A stretch of 64,000 nucleotides of DNA from Gautieria morchelliformis (taxonomy: Eukaryota; Basidiomycota; Agaricomycetes; Gomphales; Gomphaceae): NCBI GenBank assembly GCA_015179125.1, contig WHVA01000029.1, forward strand, positions 62,001-126,000, read 5' to 3'. This document shows positions 45,574 through 56,473 of the stretch, in pieces. The notes under the pieces are model-generated. The model was not told where the DNA came from. It did not search any database and was given only the letters and a program-made list of their open reading frames with translations. A program made the position numbers and the translations under genes. Numbering within the stretch: position 1 is the first letter of the stretch; each line of letters begins with the position of its first letter.

Positions 45574-47115
45574 GTGACAGAGCCGACATCCTATGCAGAG
45601 GCGTTATTTCCGGATGAGTTCCCAATATGGAGAGCAGCGATGGAGACTGAGATGCAGCAGCATGCCGAGGTTGGGACATGGGAGCTGGTTGAGTTACCAG
45701 CAGGGAAGAATGTCGTTGGGAGCCGGTGGGTATACGTGGCCAAAACAGATGCAGATGGCGCGTTCGAGCTGGGAAAAGCGAGGCTGGTTGCGCAGGGGTT
45801 CACGCAACGTCCTGGCATGGACTACTTCGAAGTCACATCCCCGGTTGTCAAGCTGGACAGCCTGCGGCTTATCCTCGTGCTCGCTATCCAAAAGGGATGG
45901 GAGATTGAGATGATGGACATGAAAGGCGCGTACTTGAATTCTACTCTAGATGAGGAAATCTACATGTGCCAGCCTGACGGCTTCGACGACGGATCTGGAC
46001 GTGTCCTAAAGCTGCACCGTGCCATTTATGGCCTGAAACAATCAGGTCGTTCTTGGTACAAAAAGCTCACCACGGTCCTCATCAACGATGGCTTCACCCG
46101 TAGTCACGCCGATGACTGTGTTTTCTTCAAGAAAACCGGCGACCGACTCACCATTATCACCATCTACGTCGACAACCTCGGGCTATTTGCGAGCACCAAA
46201 ACGCTAATGGCAAGTGCTAAAGCCCTCCTTCACTCTAACTTCACGATGAAGGATCTCGGCGAGATGCTCAAGAGCCTCGGCATCAGGGTTGACATTGACC
46301 CTGGTCGCGATTCCATTAAGCTCTCGCAGGGTCATTATGTCGATGTCATCATCCAACGGTTCAACCTAGTCGAAGCCCCACCTGTCGACACGCCCATCCT
46401 CCATGACATCAAGTCCTTGGAGCCATGCTCCAAAGATGACCCTGTGCCAGACGCACCTTACGCTCAAGCGGTTGGATCCCTCATGTACACCGTCTTGGGT
46501 TCCCGCCCCAACATCGCGTTTGCCGTCCAGCAGCTGAGTCAACACACACACGACTACAGCGAGGCTCACTGGACGGCGGTTAAGCGTGTCATAAGGTACT
46601 TGAAAGGCACACGCGACGCGGGCATCGTATTGCGCCGCTCATCTTCCACCCCCCTCATCGAAATCTACTCCGACGCCGACTTCACTGGACTCGCCGACTC
46701 ACACTCAGTTGGCGGCTATGTCTGCCTTTACCACGGGTGCATCGTCGCATGGGTTTCCAAGAAGCAAACTTGGATTGCCCTCTCCACCACGGAATCCGAG
46801 TCCATGGCCTTGATCCCCAGTGTCAAGCACGCTCTGTGGATTCGCCACCTCATCCAGGAGCTCGGATTGCCCTGCGCTGACCCGATCCACATCTATTGCG
46901 ACAATATGCAGATGATCTCCAACATCCACGACGCGTCCCACCATCCCCACACCAAACACTTGCGCGTCGAAGGACATTGGGTTCGCGAACTCGTTGATCA
47001 CGGCGACACCGACATTACTTATGTTCTGTCCGCTGAGAACATCGCGGATATTTTCACGAAGTCTCTGCCGCTTGTGCAGCACAAGTTTCTGTTTCTTAAA
47101 TTAGGCATGTTGTGA
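45574..47115 (+). pseudogene. pol: Copia element 2 reverse transcriptase and RNase H (fossil)
   Basis: One long open stretch holds the RT domain (VGSRWVYVAKTDADG, MKGAYLNSTLDEEIYMCQP, AIYGLKQSGRSWY), then DAPYAQAVGSLMYT and the RNase H part (YSDADFTGLADSHSVGGYV, STTESESMALI, ADIFTKSLPLVQH). Part of a pol that is broken upstream. Confidence 0.88.
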
Positions 47116-47170
47116 TTTTTCCCTTCACGTATCCATCATATTTCTTTGATTTATTTCGCTCGGGGGGGTC

Positions 47171-47342
47171 TGTTGAGTCCATCGCTCAACCATTCCTTAT
47201 TCATCTATGGTCACTCGTGGCTCCACCAGTTCAAGCTCCTCTCGAATCCCATAGTTACAGTAGCTAGTCCACTGTATATTTTTCTGAGACCTCGCAAGTC
47301 GAGGAATACCATTCTTGTCCTTTACTATCACTGCGCTCAAGA
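47171..47342 (+). repeat. 3' LTR of copia element 2
   Basis: 172 bp, tgttgagtccatcgc to actgcgctcaaga. The target duplication tgaac follows. Confidence 0.9.
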
Positions 47343-47357
47343 TGAACCACTTGCACG

Positions 47358-48934
47358 ATGGCCCTAGACCTGCCCAATTTGGTCGCAGTCGGTGGGTTGT
47401 CATTGAAGTAATCGGAAAGGACTGACACCGTCGCAAGCGTGTAGTAATCACCGCAAAATCCTCCCTCGTCGCGGCATTGGCATATCTATCATATGATCAT
47501 GGTGGGTCCTGTTAAGCCGTCAAAGAGCTAAACGGCTGAATACACGGGCGCCTGAAAGTCATCACTTTTGACACCGAGGTGCACTCATGCTCCTAATAAA
47601 CTTACAAATTGTGGTCTAACAGAACTGTTTACAGATCGCCTATGTCTGGAAAACACCATGGCCATTTGGAAAAGCCCTCTTTATATTTGTAAAGTCACAT
47701 TTTCCCTTCGCTGAACGGGTGAATACGCAAGTAATGACTATGTTGTTTTGGAACCAGAATCGTTACTTCGGCTTAATTTGGTTCCTGATCACAGTATACA
47801 GTGAGTATATATTTTATATCTGTTCTCGATTTTGCTGACCGATTGTCAAGTATCATTTCTTAATTTTCTCACAAATAAGGTTGTTTATGATCAACTATGG
47901 AGTGCAGTCACTGACTTTGTGCATGACAGTTGTAGGTACAATACTGTGAAGGAAACTGATGACGTCTTATATATAACGAGCTAGCTGTTATCGGTATACC
48001 GTATGGGCGACGACATCGTATGTTTATTCTAAGTTGGGCTTAAAATGACTCTTAGACACAGTGACAGAGGCTTTCTACCTAGTGTCAGTACTGGTTGTAT
48101 GTCTCATACTCATTAGGTTGTCTTCGTGGCTTACTGACGTGGAAAGTCATCCTTGTTTCTCGTGTGAGTCAGGCCTCTGATTCCAGCATCTAGCGCCTGA
48201 ATAAACCATTGCAGATCCATGCAGTGTACAACTGCAACTGGAAGATAACATATATAGCGACCGGGACGCTAGCTATCTCAGTGTTCGGCGCATTCCTGCT
48301 CAATTTTCTTAACTTTCCTGGTGGTAAAGTTTTCATTCTTTCTAAGAGTAACCATGTCAGCTGTCTCATGGCTGCTTGCAGGGGTCGCAGGGCCTCATGG
48401 TCTATCAGTGTGTTTGTTCGGGAGACCAGTGTACTATATCTGGGTTTCCCCTCTCATAGGCCACACGGTGTTATGCCTTTTCATGCTGCATAGAGCGTGG
48501 AGGACGTACATGCAGAACGGTAACTCGCTCTTGTTTCACTTGATAGTTCACGACAGGTAAGCCATGAGTAACTTACCAGCCAAACGAGCTGACCAGGAAA
48601 GTCAGCGTACTTTATTTCTTAACGCAAGTAACCTCATCCTCCGTGGGACTCTTTTAACTCTTCGAACAGCATGTTTCCCGTTCTACTTTTCAATTGCTTG
48701 GTTAATTTGTTCGGCCCGCCATCTTTGGCCACCGTTGGGTTTCCGTGAGTGTATACGCATTTCCATAGTGGGTTTAACACAAATATGGTATATCTCAGTT
48801 GGGTCATTGCCGTGACCTGCGCAGTGGGGAGCCGACTTCTTCTCAATATGCGCGAAGAGTATTTCAGGAGGAAGGAAAACCTGACAGGGCCAGATGCATC
48901 TTATTCATTAGTGATATTTAGGACTGATGTATGA
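47358..48934 (+). CDS. DUF6533-domain multi-pass membrane protein, gene 2
   Basis: Start at 47358: MALDLPNLVAV, continuing over an intron (47392-47444) to VITAKSSLVAALAYLSYDH. Introns at 47502-47558, 47579-47634 and 47689-47757 give VITFDTE, IAYVWKTPWPFGKALFIF and NRYFGLIWFLITV, the DUF6533 core. Later exons give HAVYNCNWKITYIATG (from about 48215), YYIWVSPLIGHTVLCLFML (48380-48556), MFPVLLFNCLVNLFGP (from 48670) and, after an intron at 48745-48798, WVIAVTCAVGSRLLLNMREE, with the stop at 48932-48934. All family landmarks are in order. Exons between 47800 and 48210 are not fully resolved. Function unknown. Copia element 2 lies 15 bp upstream of the ATG and must affect transcription. Confidence 0.82.
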
Positions 48935-49314
48935 GCGGAAAATGCACTTTGAATATTTGCGCTTTTCTCACATACATTCGATAACTTTTTTATATTCAAA
49001 AATGGATACTAGCGCACTTACAAGCAACCAGCAGCATTATGTGTAAGAATAGCTAGTACAAATGACTCAGTGTTTCCACGAGAGAGTGTGGTCAAATGAC
49101 TGTATTAATTCACCTAGTACAAATGACTATTGTACACAGGTGAACAACGATAAGTAACTAATTTTGTCTTACCTCTGTTTGCGCGCGAGAGCACGGTCAA
49201 ACGACTGAGGAAGACAGTTCAGGTCAAGAATACTTATTGTTTCTCACAGTGTCAATGGATGGCGAGAAAAGGAAAACAAAGAATGTCTTGCACGGAGTGA
49301 GGTGCCGAAACGGG
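48935..49314. other. Intergenic, unassigned
   Basis: Nothing recognised. It probably contains the 3' UTR of DUF6533 gene 2. Confidence 0.4.
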
Positions 49315-49661
49315 TAACATGTTGGAGTTACAAACCGTGCCCGAATGCCCGTGATTAGTCAGCAGGCCATTCACAATCGTTTTTGGTCTTGCGCAGTCGC
49401 AAGACACTCTTTTATTCTCCTTATTGTGAATCTTATTGTTCCTAAAGATTATAAGTAGTTTACTTGTATGCCATCTTCCCTCAGTGGTTTGACACCGTTG
49501 TTCAACCTCTGAGGTTAGATATCCTTTAGGTAGTTCTTCTTGTTATCTTGCTTACCTGTATTCACGCAGTGCCTTTTGTACAGGTAAATACCTATAGTGG
49601 CTTGACACTGTTGTTAAACCTCTGAGTGCCTTTCATACAGTCTTGTTATTGTCACATAGCA
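49315..49661 (+). mobile_element. Probable solo LTR
   Basis: 337 bp at 49320-49656, tgttggagttacaaacc to ttgttattgtcaca. Flanks are taaca and tagca, one mismatch in 5. It contains two diverged copies of a roughly 32-bp block (gtggtttgacaccgttgtt) 110 bp apart. No coding part is attached. Confidence 0.5.
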
Positions 49662-50153
49662 AACTATGTAATGGGATGTACAGCCCACCCAAAGGATTTC
49701 CTTTTCTAGCAAGACCCAAAAATAACAATTAGCACCAGGATACTTTGGAGATTCCTCTTTAGGGCTTCAATCAAAAGCTTGGAGTCAGGGCATGTGTGTC
49801 CAGATGGCAGAGGTGGGTTTCTGTGTGGCTTCAACTGAATTCTCTCACAAAGGTGAGGTGAGTGGAGTGTTTCATTCTCAACTTCAAGACAAGAGAACTG
49901 GTTATGTACAGGCAACAGGGGCACACTTTTCACCCACTGCATTCCGCAAAAACCGACGTCAGCTCTTCCCCATCCTCTGTCACCTCTCAAGTTTGGGTTC
50001 CTCTCCTGCCTACACTTTGATCCTTAGTTATTTTCTAAGCCTTCACCTCTTAAACTGAAACTTGCTACTTATTCATTTATCTGAGAAGTTGCGACTCGTA
50101 TGTAGGGCAGGCACAGCACATAAGCTGAAGCCAAGTCCCTCTCTGACCTCCCT
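49662..50153. other. Unassigned sequence
   Basis: Open stretches overlap on both strands at about 49706-50058, with no recognisable domain. Confidence 0.3.
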
Positions 50154-50808
50154 CTCTGGAGGATGTTCATATTGACAACAATGTACATTCTTCTAGGATA
50201 TATTAGATATCTTTTAAAAAATCAACCATAACTGAGTTCATAGTCCATCATTTTGAGCAACTTGTATATTGTGGATATCCTAAATTTTTTTGAATGTTCT
50301 GATATTTTAAAAATATGGTTGTATGTGCTAAAGCATGGTGTGTATTCAGATGACAGAGAAATTTCAGATAGGATTTGGATGACTATATATTAAAAGTATA
50401 TATGAAGCTTGTTACATGTATGATGATAGAATGTAGAGGCAAGTATGGACCATATGAGTACATGTTAGAAGTATATATGAAACATGTTAGATGTACAATC
50501 ACAGAATATAGAAGCAAGTATGGACAATACCTGTACTATATTATTATATATGGTTGAGAGATCTGATTAGAAGGTATGTTTAAAATAATATGCATGTATA
50601 GTACAAAGATATGTAACTATTGATGTTTAGACAATGGGGTATACACCTTTTCCTGGGGGAGCAGCAGACTGTGAGAAAGAACTTTAGGACTAGGATTAAG
50701 CATGCCTTACAAATGCTGGCAACTGTCTCAATTGTGATATATTTTGTGAAATATAGGTGAGCTAAGTTATATATACATATATATGACAGTTACAACCATC
50801 CCCCTCTG
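50154..50808 (+). repeat. B-family repeat, copy 3
   Basis: Element 50158-50804, ggaggatgttcatattgac to gttacaaccatcccc. The 4-bp duplication ctct is on both sides. It has the same 75-bp internal duplication as copy 1. Confidence 0.68.
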
Positions 50809-50819
50809 AACCTCGTTCT

Positions 50820-51440
50820 GTAACCTCGGACCTTACCTCAGGTTTTTCCCCTGAACTTGGTCAACCCCCATCTGAAGCATCGTGTAATAACAACTATGGT
50901 GGCCTTCGGGAAGGTGCTGATGCTTTGGATGGGTCTGCCAGCACTTCGGCTTGTTTCAAGGAACACCTTGTTTGCATCTTGGTTTCAAGACACACTTTGG
51001 GCAGCCTCGTACCATCCCCCGGGGTCGTTGAAGTTTGGGGCACTGTCTTGAGTAGCGCAACCTTGTTCTGCAGCTCAGGTCCAATCCCCTGCAGAACGTG
51101 ATTACCTTCATTTTATCATTGTCATATTCCACTAGGTCTATCAGTTCTTGGAACAGTTGATGTACTTGTCGATCAGGCCCTTGCCTTGGTACCAGCTGGT
51201 CCCTTCAAGCTTGGTGAGGGCAGCGAGCTGCTCATTCCTCAAGCAGAACTGATCTATGAACTCCTTCTGGAAATCTGCCCAAGTTTGAAAGTGCGGAGCT
51301 TGGGTTTTTGCTTTGGCACACAGGACTTGGTTCAAAAGTGGCTCAGCCAGACTTGAAGAACGACAGGGCCCAATGGATGCAGGCCTGAGAAGGACCTCTG
51401 TTTGACAGGCAGCAGCAGCTTTGGGACCCAGGCAACATAT
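50820..51440 (-). mobile_element. Ty3/Gypsy (chromovirus-type) gag remnant
   Basis: Fossil fragment on the minus strand. It reads NQVLCAKAKTQAPHFQTW, DFQKEFIDQFCLRNEQLAAL and KLEGTSWYQGKGLIDKYI, the standard Gag capsid region of this group. Broken; LTRs are not attached. Confidence 0.65.
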
Positions 51441-52089
51441 TTACCATATGCTCTAGTCTTGTCACCATTACATTCTGAGAGGGCAGCAATGCTGAAGATG
51501 ACAACTACAAGGACAGCAATGGTGAGGGATTGACCACCATAATGACAGGGTACTCTTCAGAGAAATCAGACTGGTGCACTTTTCTGTGCAAGAATATCTG
51601 ACCTCAGATCATCTTCACACAAGCACAACAGCATTTCATGTTATTAGGCGGATGCTCACAACTTTTTATTACCTGTAGCTTCACCCATTTTATTCTCAGA
51701 TTATAGAAAAGAAGAGGATGAAAGTACATGCCAATCTTATTGTTGGGATATAAATAAATTTTCTTTTGTCCCTCCCCAAGTGGCAGCTCCGCCGACAAGA
51801 ACACCGATTCTTATTTTTATGCCTCTTCTTATTTTTTCTACCCACTTTTAATATACACTATATATCATTATAACTATTCATATATATTACAAATATCTAC
51901 ACAACTACTATTACTCCATATGGTAGTCTAATACTCTCTCATTATAACTAGTCATACTAATACTCCTACTCATATCTGTTACAAGTATCTCTCCAAGTAT
52001 CTGTTACTCTATCTTGTAGTCTAATACTCTCTCATATGTATATATATCTTCAAGATGTTTAAATATATCTATCTTCTATTAAGCATACG

Positions 52090-52770
52090 ACACCATTTCA
52101 TTTGCATGGCTTTGCCAGTGTTTTCCCATGTGACATTGTGAGACATTGGATTGTAGCCCTTTCATTGGCTATCATGTCAGACAAGTGTTACTCAGCATTC
52201 GTGCGGTTGGGTGTAGCAGGGGTTTGCATATGTTTTGATCTGTTTTGGTGGCATGTGATGTTGTCTGTCTAATGTTATTGGCTATTGGCTCTTCCTCTGC
52301 TTTGCATGTGTGATGCACTGTTTGCTTACCGAGGTTTTCCCTCTGCGTGCATGGGCTCAACGTGCACGGGCTCATTACCATCATCAATCAGCAGTTGGTG
52401 ACATGTGCTACGATTTACTTATCGATATCCGTGGTTTCTTCTCTCCCATGATTCCGTTTGGTGCGTCTGTCTTGCTTATCTAAGCCCACTCTTTATGTCC
52501 ACTCCTGTTTCACGTCTTCCATTGTGCTCCGTTCTTAGATGCGACGAACATCTGGCTGGGTATTTCTCCTCGCTCCCTGAGACTCCTGCTTTGCATGAGC
52601 ACTTAGGACGACGGGGCCACCGTCTGCCAGTCTCAGCAGGTGTTTACCACCCAAGCTGAGTTCGAGATAAGGTAAGTTCATTCTACATGGATCTCTCTGA
52701 TATCGTGCCAGTGCTTCTCACTTTGTAGCACTTCGTTGATCACTTGGGTTCTTTTTTAACGCTCCATTGC
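52090..52770. other. Helitron left region, mostly unassigned
   Basis: No clear gene. A stretch before a gtaagt donor near 52674 reads QQVFTTQAEFEIR and could be another captured exon. An acceptor ending ccattgcag at 52772 opens the kinase piece. Confidence 0.35.
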
Positions 52771-52772
52771 AG

Positions 52773-53035
52773 AGGTGACCAAATATGTTGCGCGAGGTGC
52801 CTTGAGCAAGAAGATTGAGGTGGATGTGAAGGGCCAGATACTGGAGCTCAAGGTGCGAAGCTCTTTACTTGATGAAAATGGTGAGTTTTCGTCGGGTCCA
52901 AGCTGAATTATAATGCCTAGGAAACTGTGAACGGCATGACGGAAAGTTTGGGTGTATTTGTGGACAAGGTTACTAGGTGGGTACGGTTTGCAGCGGTGTG
53001 TCTAAGGGAGTTGCTAATGTTTGGAATGTCTTAAA
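52773..53035 (+). pseudogene. Group III hybrid histidine kinase piece: HAMP repeat
   Basis: Exon 52773-52852 reads VTKYVARGALSKKIEVDVKG then QILELK. After an intron (52853-52920) it continues ETVNGMTESLGVFVDKVTR. This is one HAMP unit of NIK1/Os-1/DRK1-type osmosensing kinases, in which such units are repeated. The next segment fits only in another frame (GTVCSGVSKGVANVWNVLK, matching the LGGQAxVxGVxGxW part of the unit). So there is a frame change, and the piece is not functional. It runs directly into TPR sequence. Confidence 0.7.
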
Positions 53036-54187
53036 GGGTGGCACGAAGTACGGTCGACGCGAAGACCTGGAGGAGGCGGTTTCATTGGATCGAGAAGCTC
53101 TCCTGCTGCAACCTGCACCACATCCTGAACGATCCTCCTCCCTCAACCACATCGCAATTGCGCTCTGGACAAGGTTTAACAAGTACGGTCGCCGTGAAGA
53201 CCTGGAGCAGGCGATTTGATTGCATCGAAAAGCACTTGAGGTGCGATCTGCACCGCATCCTGAACGATCCTCCTCCCTCAGCAACATTGCAATTGCTTTG
53301 CGGACACGGTTTGGGCAGTCTGGTCAACATGAAGACCTGGAGGAGGCGATTTCGTTGGATCTATAAGCGCTCGAGCTGCTCCCTGTAACACATCCTGACC
53401 GATCCACCTCCCTCAACAACATCGCACTTGCGCTCTCGAAAAGGTTTGACAAGTATGGTCGACAGGAAGACCTGGAGGAGGCAATTTCATGGCATCGAGA
53501 AGCTCTCAAGCTGCGACCTGCTCCGCATCCTGAATCATCCTCCTCCCTCAACAACATCACACTTGCACTATGGACACAGTTTCAGTACGGTTGACAGGAA
53601 GACATGGCGGAGGGAATTTCATGGCATCGAGAAGCACTCGAGATGCAACCTGCACCGCATCCTGAAAGATCCACCTCCCTCAACAACATCCCCCTTGCGC
53701 TCTGCACAAGGTTTCACAAGTACGGTCGATGCGATGACCTTGCGGAGGCGATTTCATTGCATGGAGAAGCGCTCAAGCTGCGACCTGCACTGCATTCTGA
53801 GCAATCCTCCTCCCTCAACAACATCACTATTGTGCTCTCGGAACGGTTTGATGAGTACGGTTGACAGGAAGACCTGGAGGAGGCGATTTCATTGCACCGA
53901 GAAGCACTCCAGCTGCTCCCTGCACCACATCCTGTCCAATCCACCTCCCTCAACGACATCGCACTTGCGCTCTGGACACGGTTTAAGAAGTACGGTCGCA
54001 AGGAAGACCTGGAGGAGGCAAGTTCATTGCATCGAGACGCACTCGAGCTGCGACCTGCACCGCATCCTGGCCGTTCAACCTCCCTCCACAACATCGCATT
54101 TGCGCTCTCGACACGGTTTGAGGAGTACCGTCAACCGGAAGACCTGGAGGAGGCAATTTCATCGCATCGAGAAACGCTCGAGCTGCG
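53036..54187 (+). pseudogene. TPR array, about nine 42-residue repeats
   Basis: The unit of about 126 bp reads LEEAISLHREALELRPAPHP, then RSTSLNNIALALWTRF and KYGRQED. This is the kinesin-light-chain-like TPR type common in basidiomycete TPR/CHAT and NB-ARC proteins. About nine units can be counted. In-frame stops occur in at least four (after LEQAI, SLDL, FQYG and FDEYG), so it does not encode a continuous protein. Because the period is a multiple of three, another frame stays open for 269 codons, but its peptide has no TPR pattern. Confidence 0.8.
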
Positions 54188-54560
54188 ACCTCGCAACTTC
54201 GTGGGTTTGCACAGATCTTGGCGGCGGCTATGGATGATGGCTTCACATGTTTCATCACTGTGGAAGCGAGGGGTAAGATGGACTCACTGAAGAGGCAAAT
54301 CAACCACATGGCTTTCAACTTGTGCGAGGCCATTCAGATGAACACTGCAGCGAGGGAGGCTGCGGTGTTGGCTAATCGACCAAAGAGTGAGTTCTTGGCA
54401 AATATGTCTCATGAAATTCGGTGAGTAATCATATGTTGTTTTCAAGGTCTACATTGATGTTGGGACTTCGTTGCTAGGAGGCCGATGAATGGTATCATTG
54501 GTATGACTGACCTCACATTAGAGAGTGATCTCAGTAGATCCCGACGGGAGAGCTTGAATC
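54188..54560 (+). pseudogene. Group III hybrid histidine kinase piece: end of HAMP region and HisKA
   Basis: Reads [38 protein letters not shown], then [20 protein letters not shown] and NMSHEIR with the phospho-accepting histidine. After an intron (54421-54477) it continues RPMNGIIGMTDLTLESDLSR. The canonical sequence has T where R follows HEIR. The dimerisation domain stops soon after 54545, and no ATPase or receiver domain follows. The link in the parent family between the two kinase pieces is about ten residues, here replaced by the TPR array. Confidence 0.8.
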
Positions 54561-55744
54561 TCTCTGGTGGGAGATTATACGGTGATGTCAAAAGTACCAG
54601 ATGACATGGTGGTACTGCTGACGGTCGTTTGGAGTGGTGACAAATCCATCTGGCTGGGTCAAGCGCATGCAGCTATCGTAAAAGGACGTAGAAAGAAGAA
54701 AGCCTCATTCAGAAAACACGGTAAGCCTATACAGTTACAAATGAAACTAACACTACTAATTCTGGCCTATACTATACATTTTGAATGCCCTCTCCTTCTT
54801 TCCTACCTTGCTTCTTTGTCAATTCATTGTCATCGCCTACCCTTCAAAGATTTGCAACAGGTGTGTCCTCACACACGCAATGTGATTTGACACATGTATC
54901 ATCGCCTCCACAGGCAACGGTAAGGTGACAACGTCGTACTCCAGAACTTCTAGATCCCTCAAAAGAGGAATCGTCCAATCGTGTGTGGACAAAGTTTGTA
55001 GATGGTACGGTTGGTGAGGAGTCGGCATAACATCAACCATCATCGCGTTCACTTGCCCCAGCAGAGGAGGTCTAACCTGGATTGGATTCTTATCATTTGC
55101 TCTAAGGTGAGATCGTGACACATACGCGCGAGCTTCTCCTCATACTTTGACTAGATTTAGAAGATCGACTGGGCATCGATACTGTGGTGTGTGATGTTTA
55201 TTGTTCGGACTTTTGGTGTTGGGCCTCAGTTTATATGCTTTTCGGCTCACAGCCAAGAACGTCACCAACAACTTTTGAGGTTTGTCATTTCTGTCTCACA
55301 ATGTGTCATTCAGTAGACAACCATTACAGTGACTAAATCTGAATCACTAATACTTTTCCTTAACGGTTGGCGTCTTGACAGCTTTTTTTTTGTAACATGA
55401 GGTGTTATTCATTTATGATCTGTCATCAGCGTTTACATATAAGTGTGTTGTAATCAAGTCATTCGTTAAATCATTTGCTCTAAGTGGGCAATAAGAAGGC
55501 ACCGACGTGTATAAGTAGCCGTTTGCAGTCCATCTCCCACTCACTGCATCTTACTCATGTCCACCGTGACGTTGACAGCCAACATTTGCGTTTGAGGCGG
55601 GTGTCGTCAGGCTACCTCTCCGATGTATTATTGCTTTTATGAAAGCGTGCTCCCAATTACAAATGACTCTACTGTCCTTCTCCAGCTTCGTGTTTTGTAT
55701 GAGTTTTCGGCTGCATTTTCGCACCACCATCTTCAAAGATTTTA
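54561..55744. other. Helitron interior, unassigned
   Basis: Open stretches at 54567-54890 (+) and 54837-55121 (-) carry no recognisable domain. Confidence 0.35.
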
Positions 55745-56269
55745 ATGGATGTGATGTCCATTGTCCCTTATCCTGGCGACCCAGCCAGCGACAACTATGA
55801 AGAAAACATTCCCAATGACACAAGTGTTGCCAATAATGCGGAATATGGTGCAGATTCCAAGACAAGGCTGTTTGACTTAGCAGTGTCAGACTATGTTCAA
55901 GATGGAATGAAATCATTTATGTTGGGGTACGTTGTTAAGTAGCGTTTCCAAATACAATGTCCTGATCGGTTGTTTTTTAGATGCATTTATGATGGAAATT
56001 CTGTTCGATGGAACAGAATGCCTGCTCCTAATGTCAACACAGCCATATATTTTTATGGATTGCTCAAGGACATCAATGACCAGGGCAACCTTTCAATTGT
56101 AGTGGACAATGTTGCGTTGAATCTTGGAGCAGGCACTTTGAATGCTGCCCCCACTGGCTGTCAGGGATCTCACAGAGGACCTAAGGATGGCCGCCACTCT
56201 AGGAAATTTGCAGCTCCTGTTGTTGAAGATGATGACCAGGAAGTGCCCATCAATCCACCAGAAAGATAA
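55745..56269 (+). CDS. Helitron companion protein, OB-fold-like
   Basis: Start 55745 (MDVMSIVPYPGDPASDNYEE). Exon 1 ends in KSFMLG at 55926. An intron (55927-55980) leads to CIYDGNSVRWNRMPAPNVNT then AIYFYGLLKDI, and the frame stops at 56267-56269 (INPPER). The segment resembles the single-stranded-DNA-binding-like proteins encoded next to the helicase in many Agaricomycete Helitrons (pattern CY...RW...PLP...F.G.L). It would act in rolling-circle transposition. It is intact by eye. The precise start is uncertain. The assignment is from memory of the family, not a search. Confidence 0.55.
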
Positions 56270-56473
56270 GCATCTCCTCCCAGGAAGATTCCATCCAATG
56301 AAACTATCTCCTCTGTGGATCATGACTCTTTGTCTGTGAAAACAAGGAGTGGAAAACATCGTGCAACTCATACTCCCTGAAAGGCTTTTTATTTTTTTAA
56401 GAAATGCTGTTTGTACTTTTAGTTGTCTCTGTAGGAGTGGAAGCCACTGGCCAGGTCTTATGTTCCCTACTGT

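Larger units (their letters stand above)
42842..47347 (+). mobile_element. Ty1/Copia element 2, young and nearly full length
   Basis: Spans 42847-47342 with the perfect duplication tgaac (42842-42846, 47343-47347). LTRs 42847-43019 and 47171-47342 are identical apart from one base of length. The primer site ggttatgggccccg follows the 5' LTR (43020-43033) and matches the anticodon arm of initiator methionine tRNA. Order: gag with zinc knuckle (43092-43952), pre-integrase and integrase (about 44370-45150), reverse transcriptase and RNase H (45574-47115). Broken, with about four breaks in pol; LTR identity marks it as the most recent LTR insertion here. Confidence 0.93.

Noticed and set aside
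53428-54237. 269-codon open frame over the TPR array ([17 protein letters not shown] type)
   Set aside because: It is a shadow frame of a 126-bp periodic sequence. The TPR consensus lies in the other frame, and this one has no domain logic.
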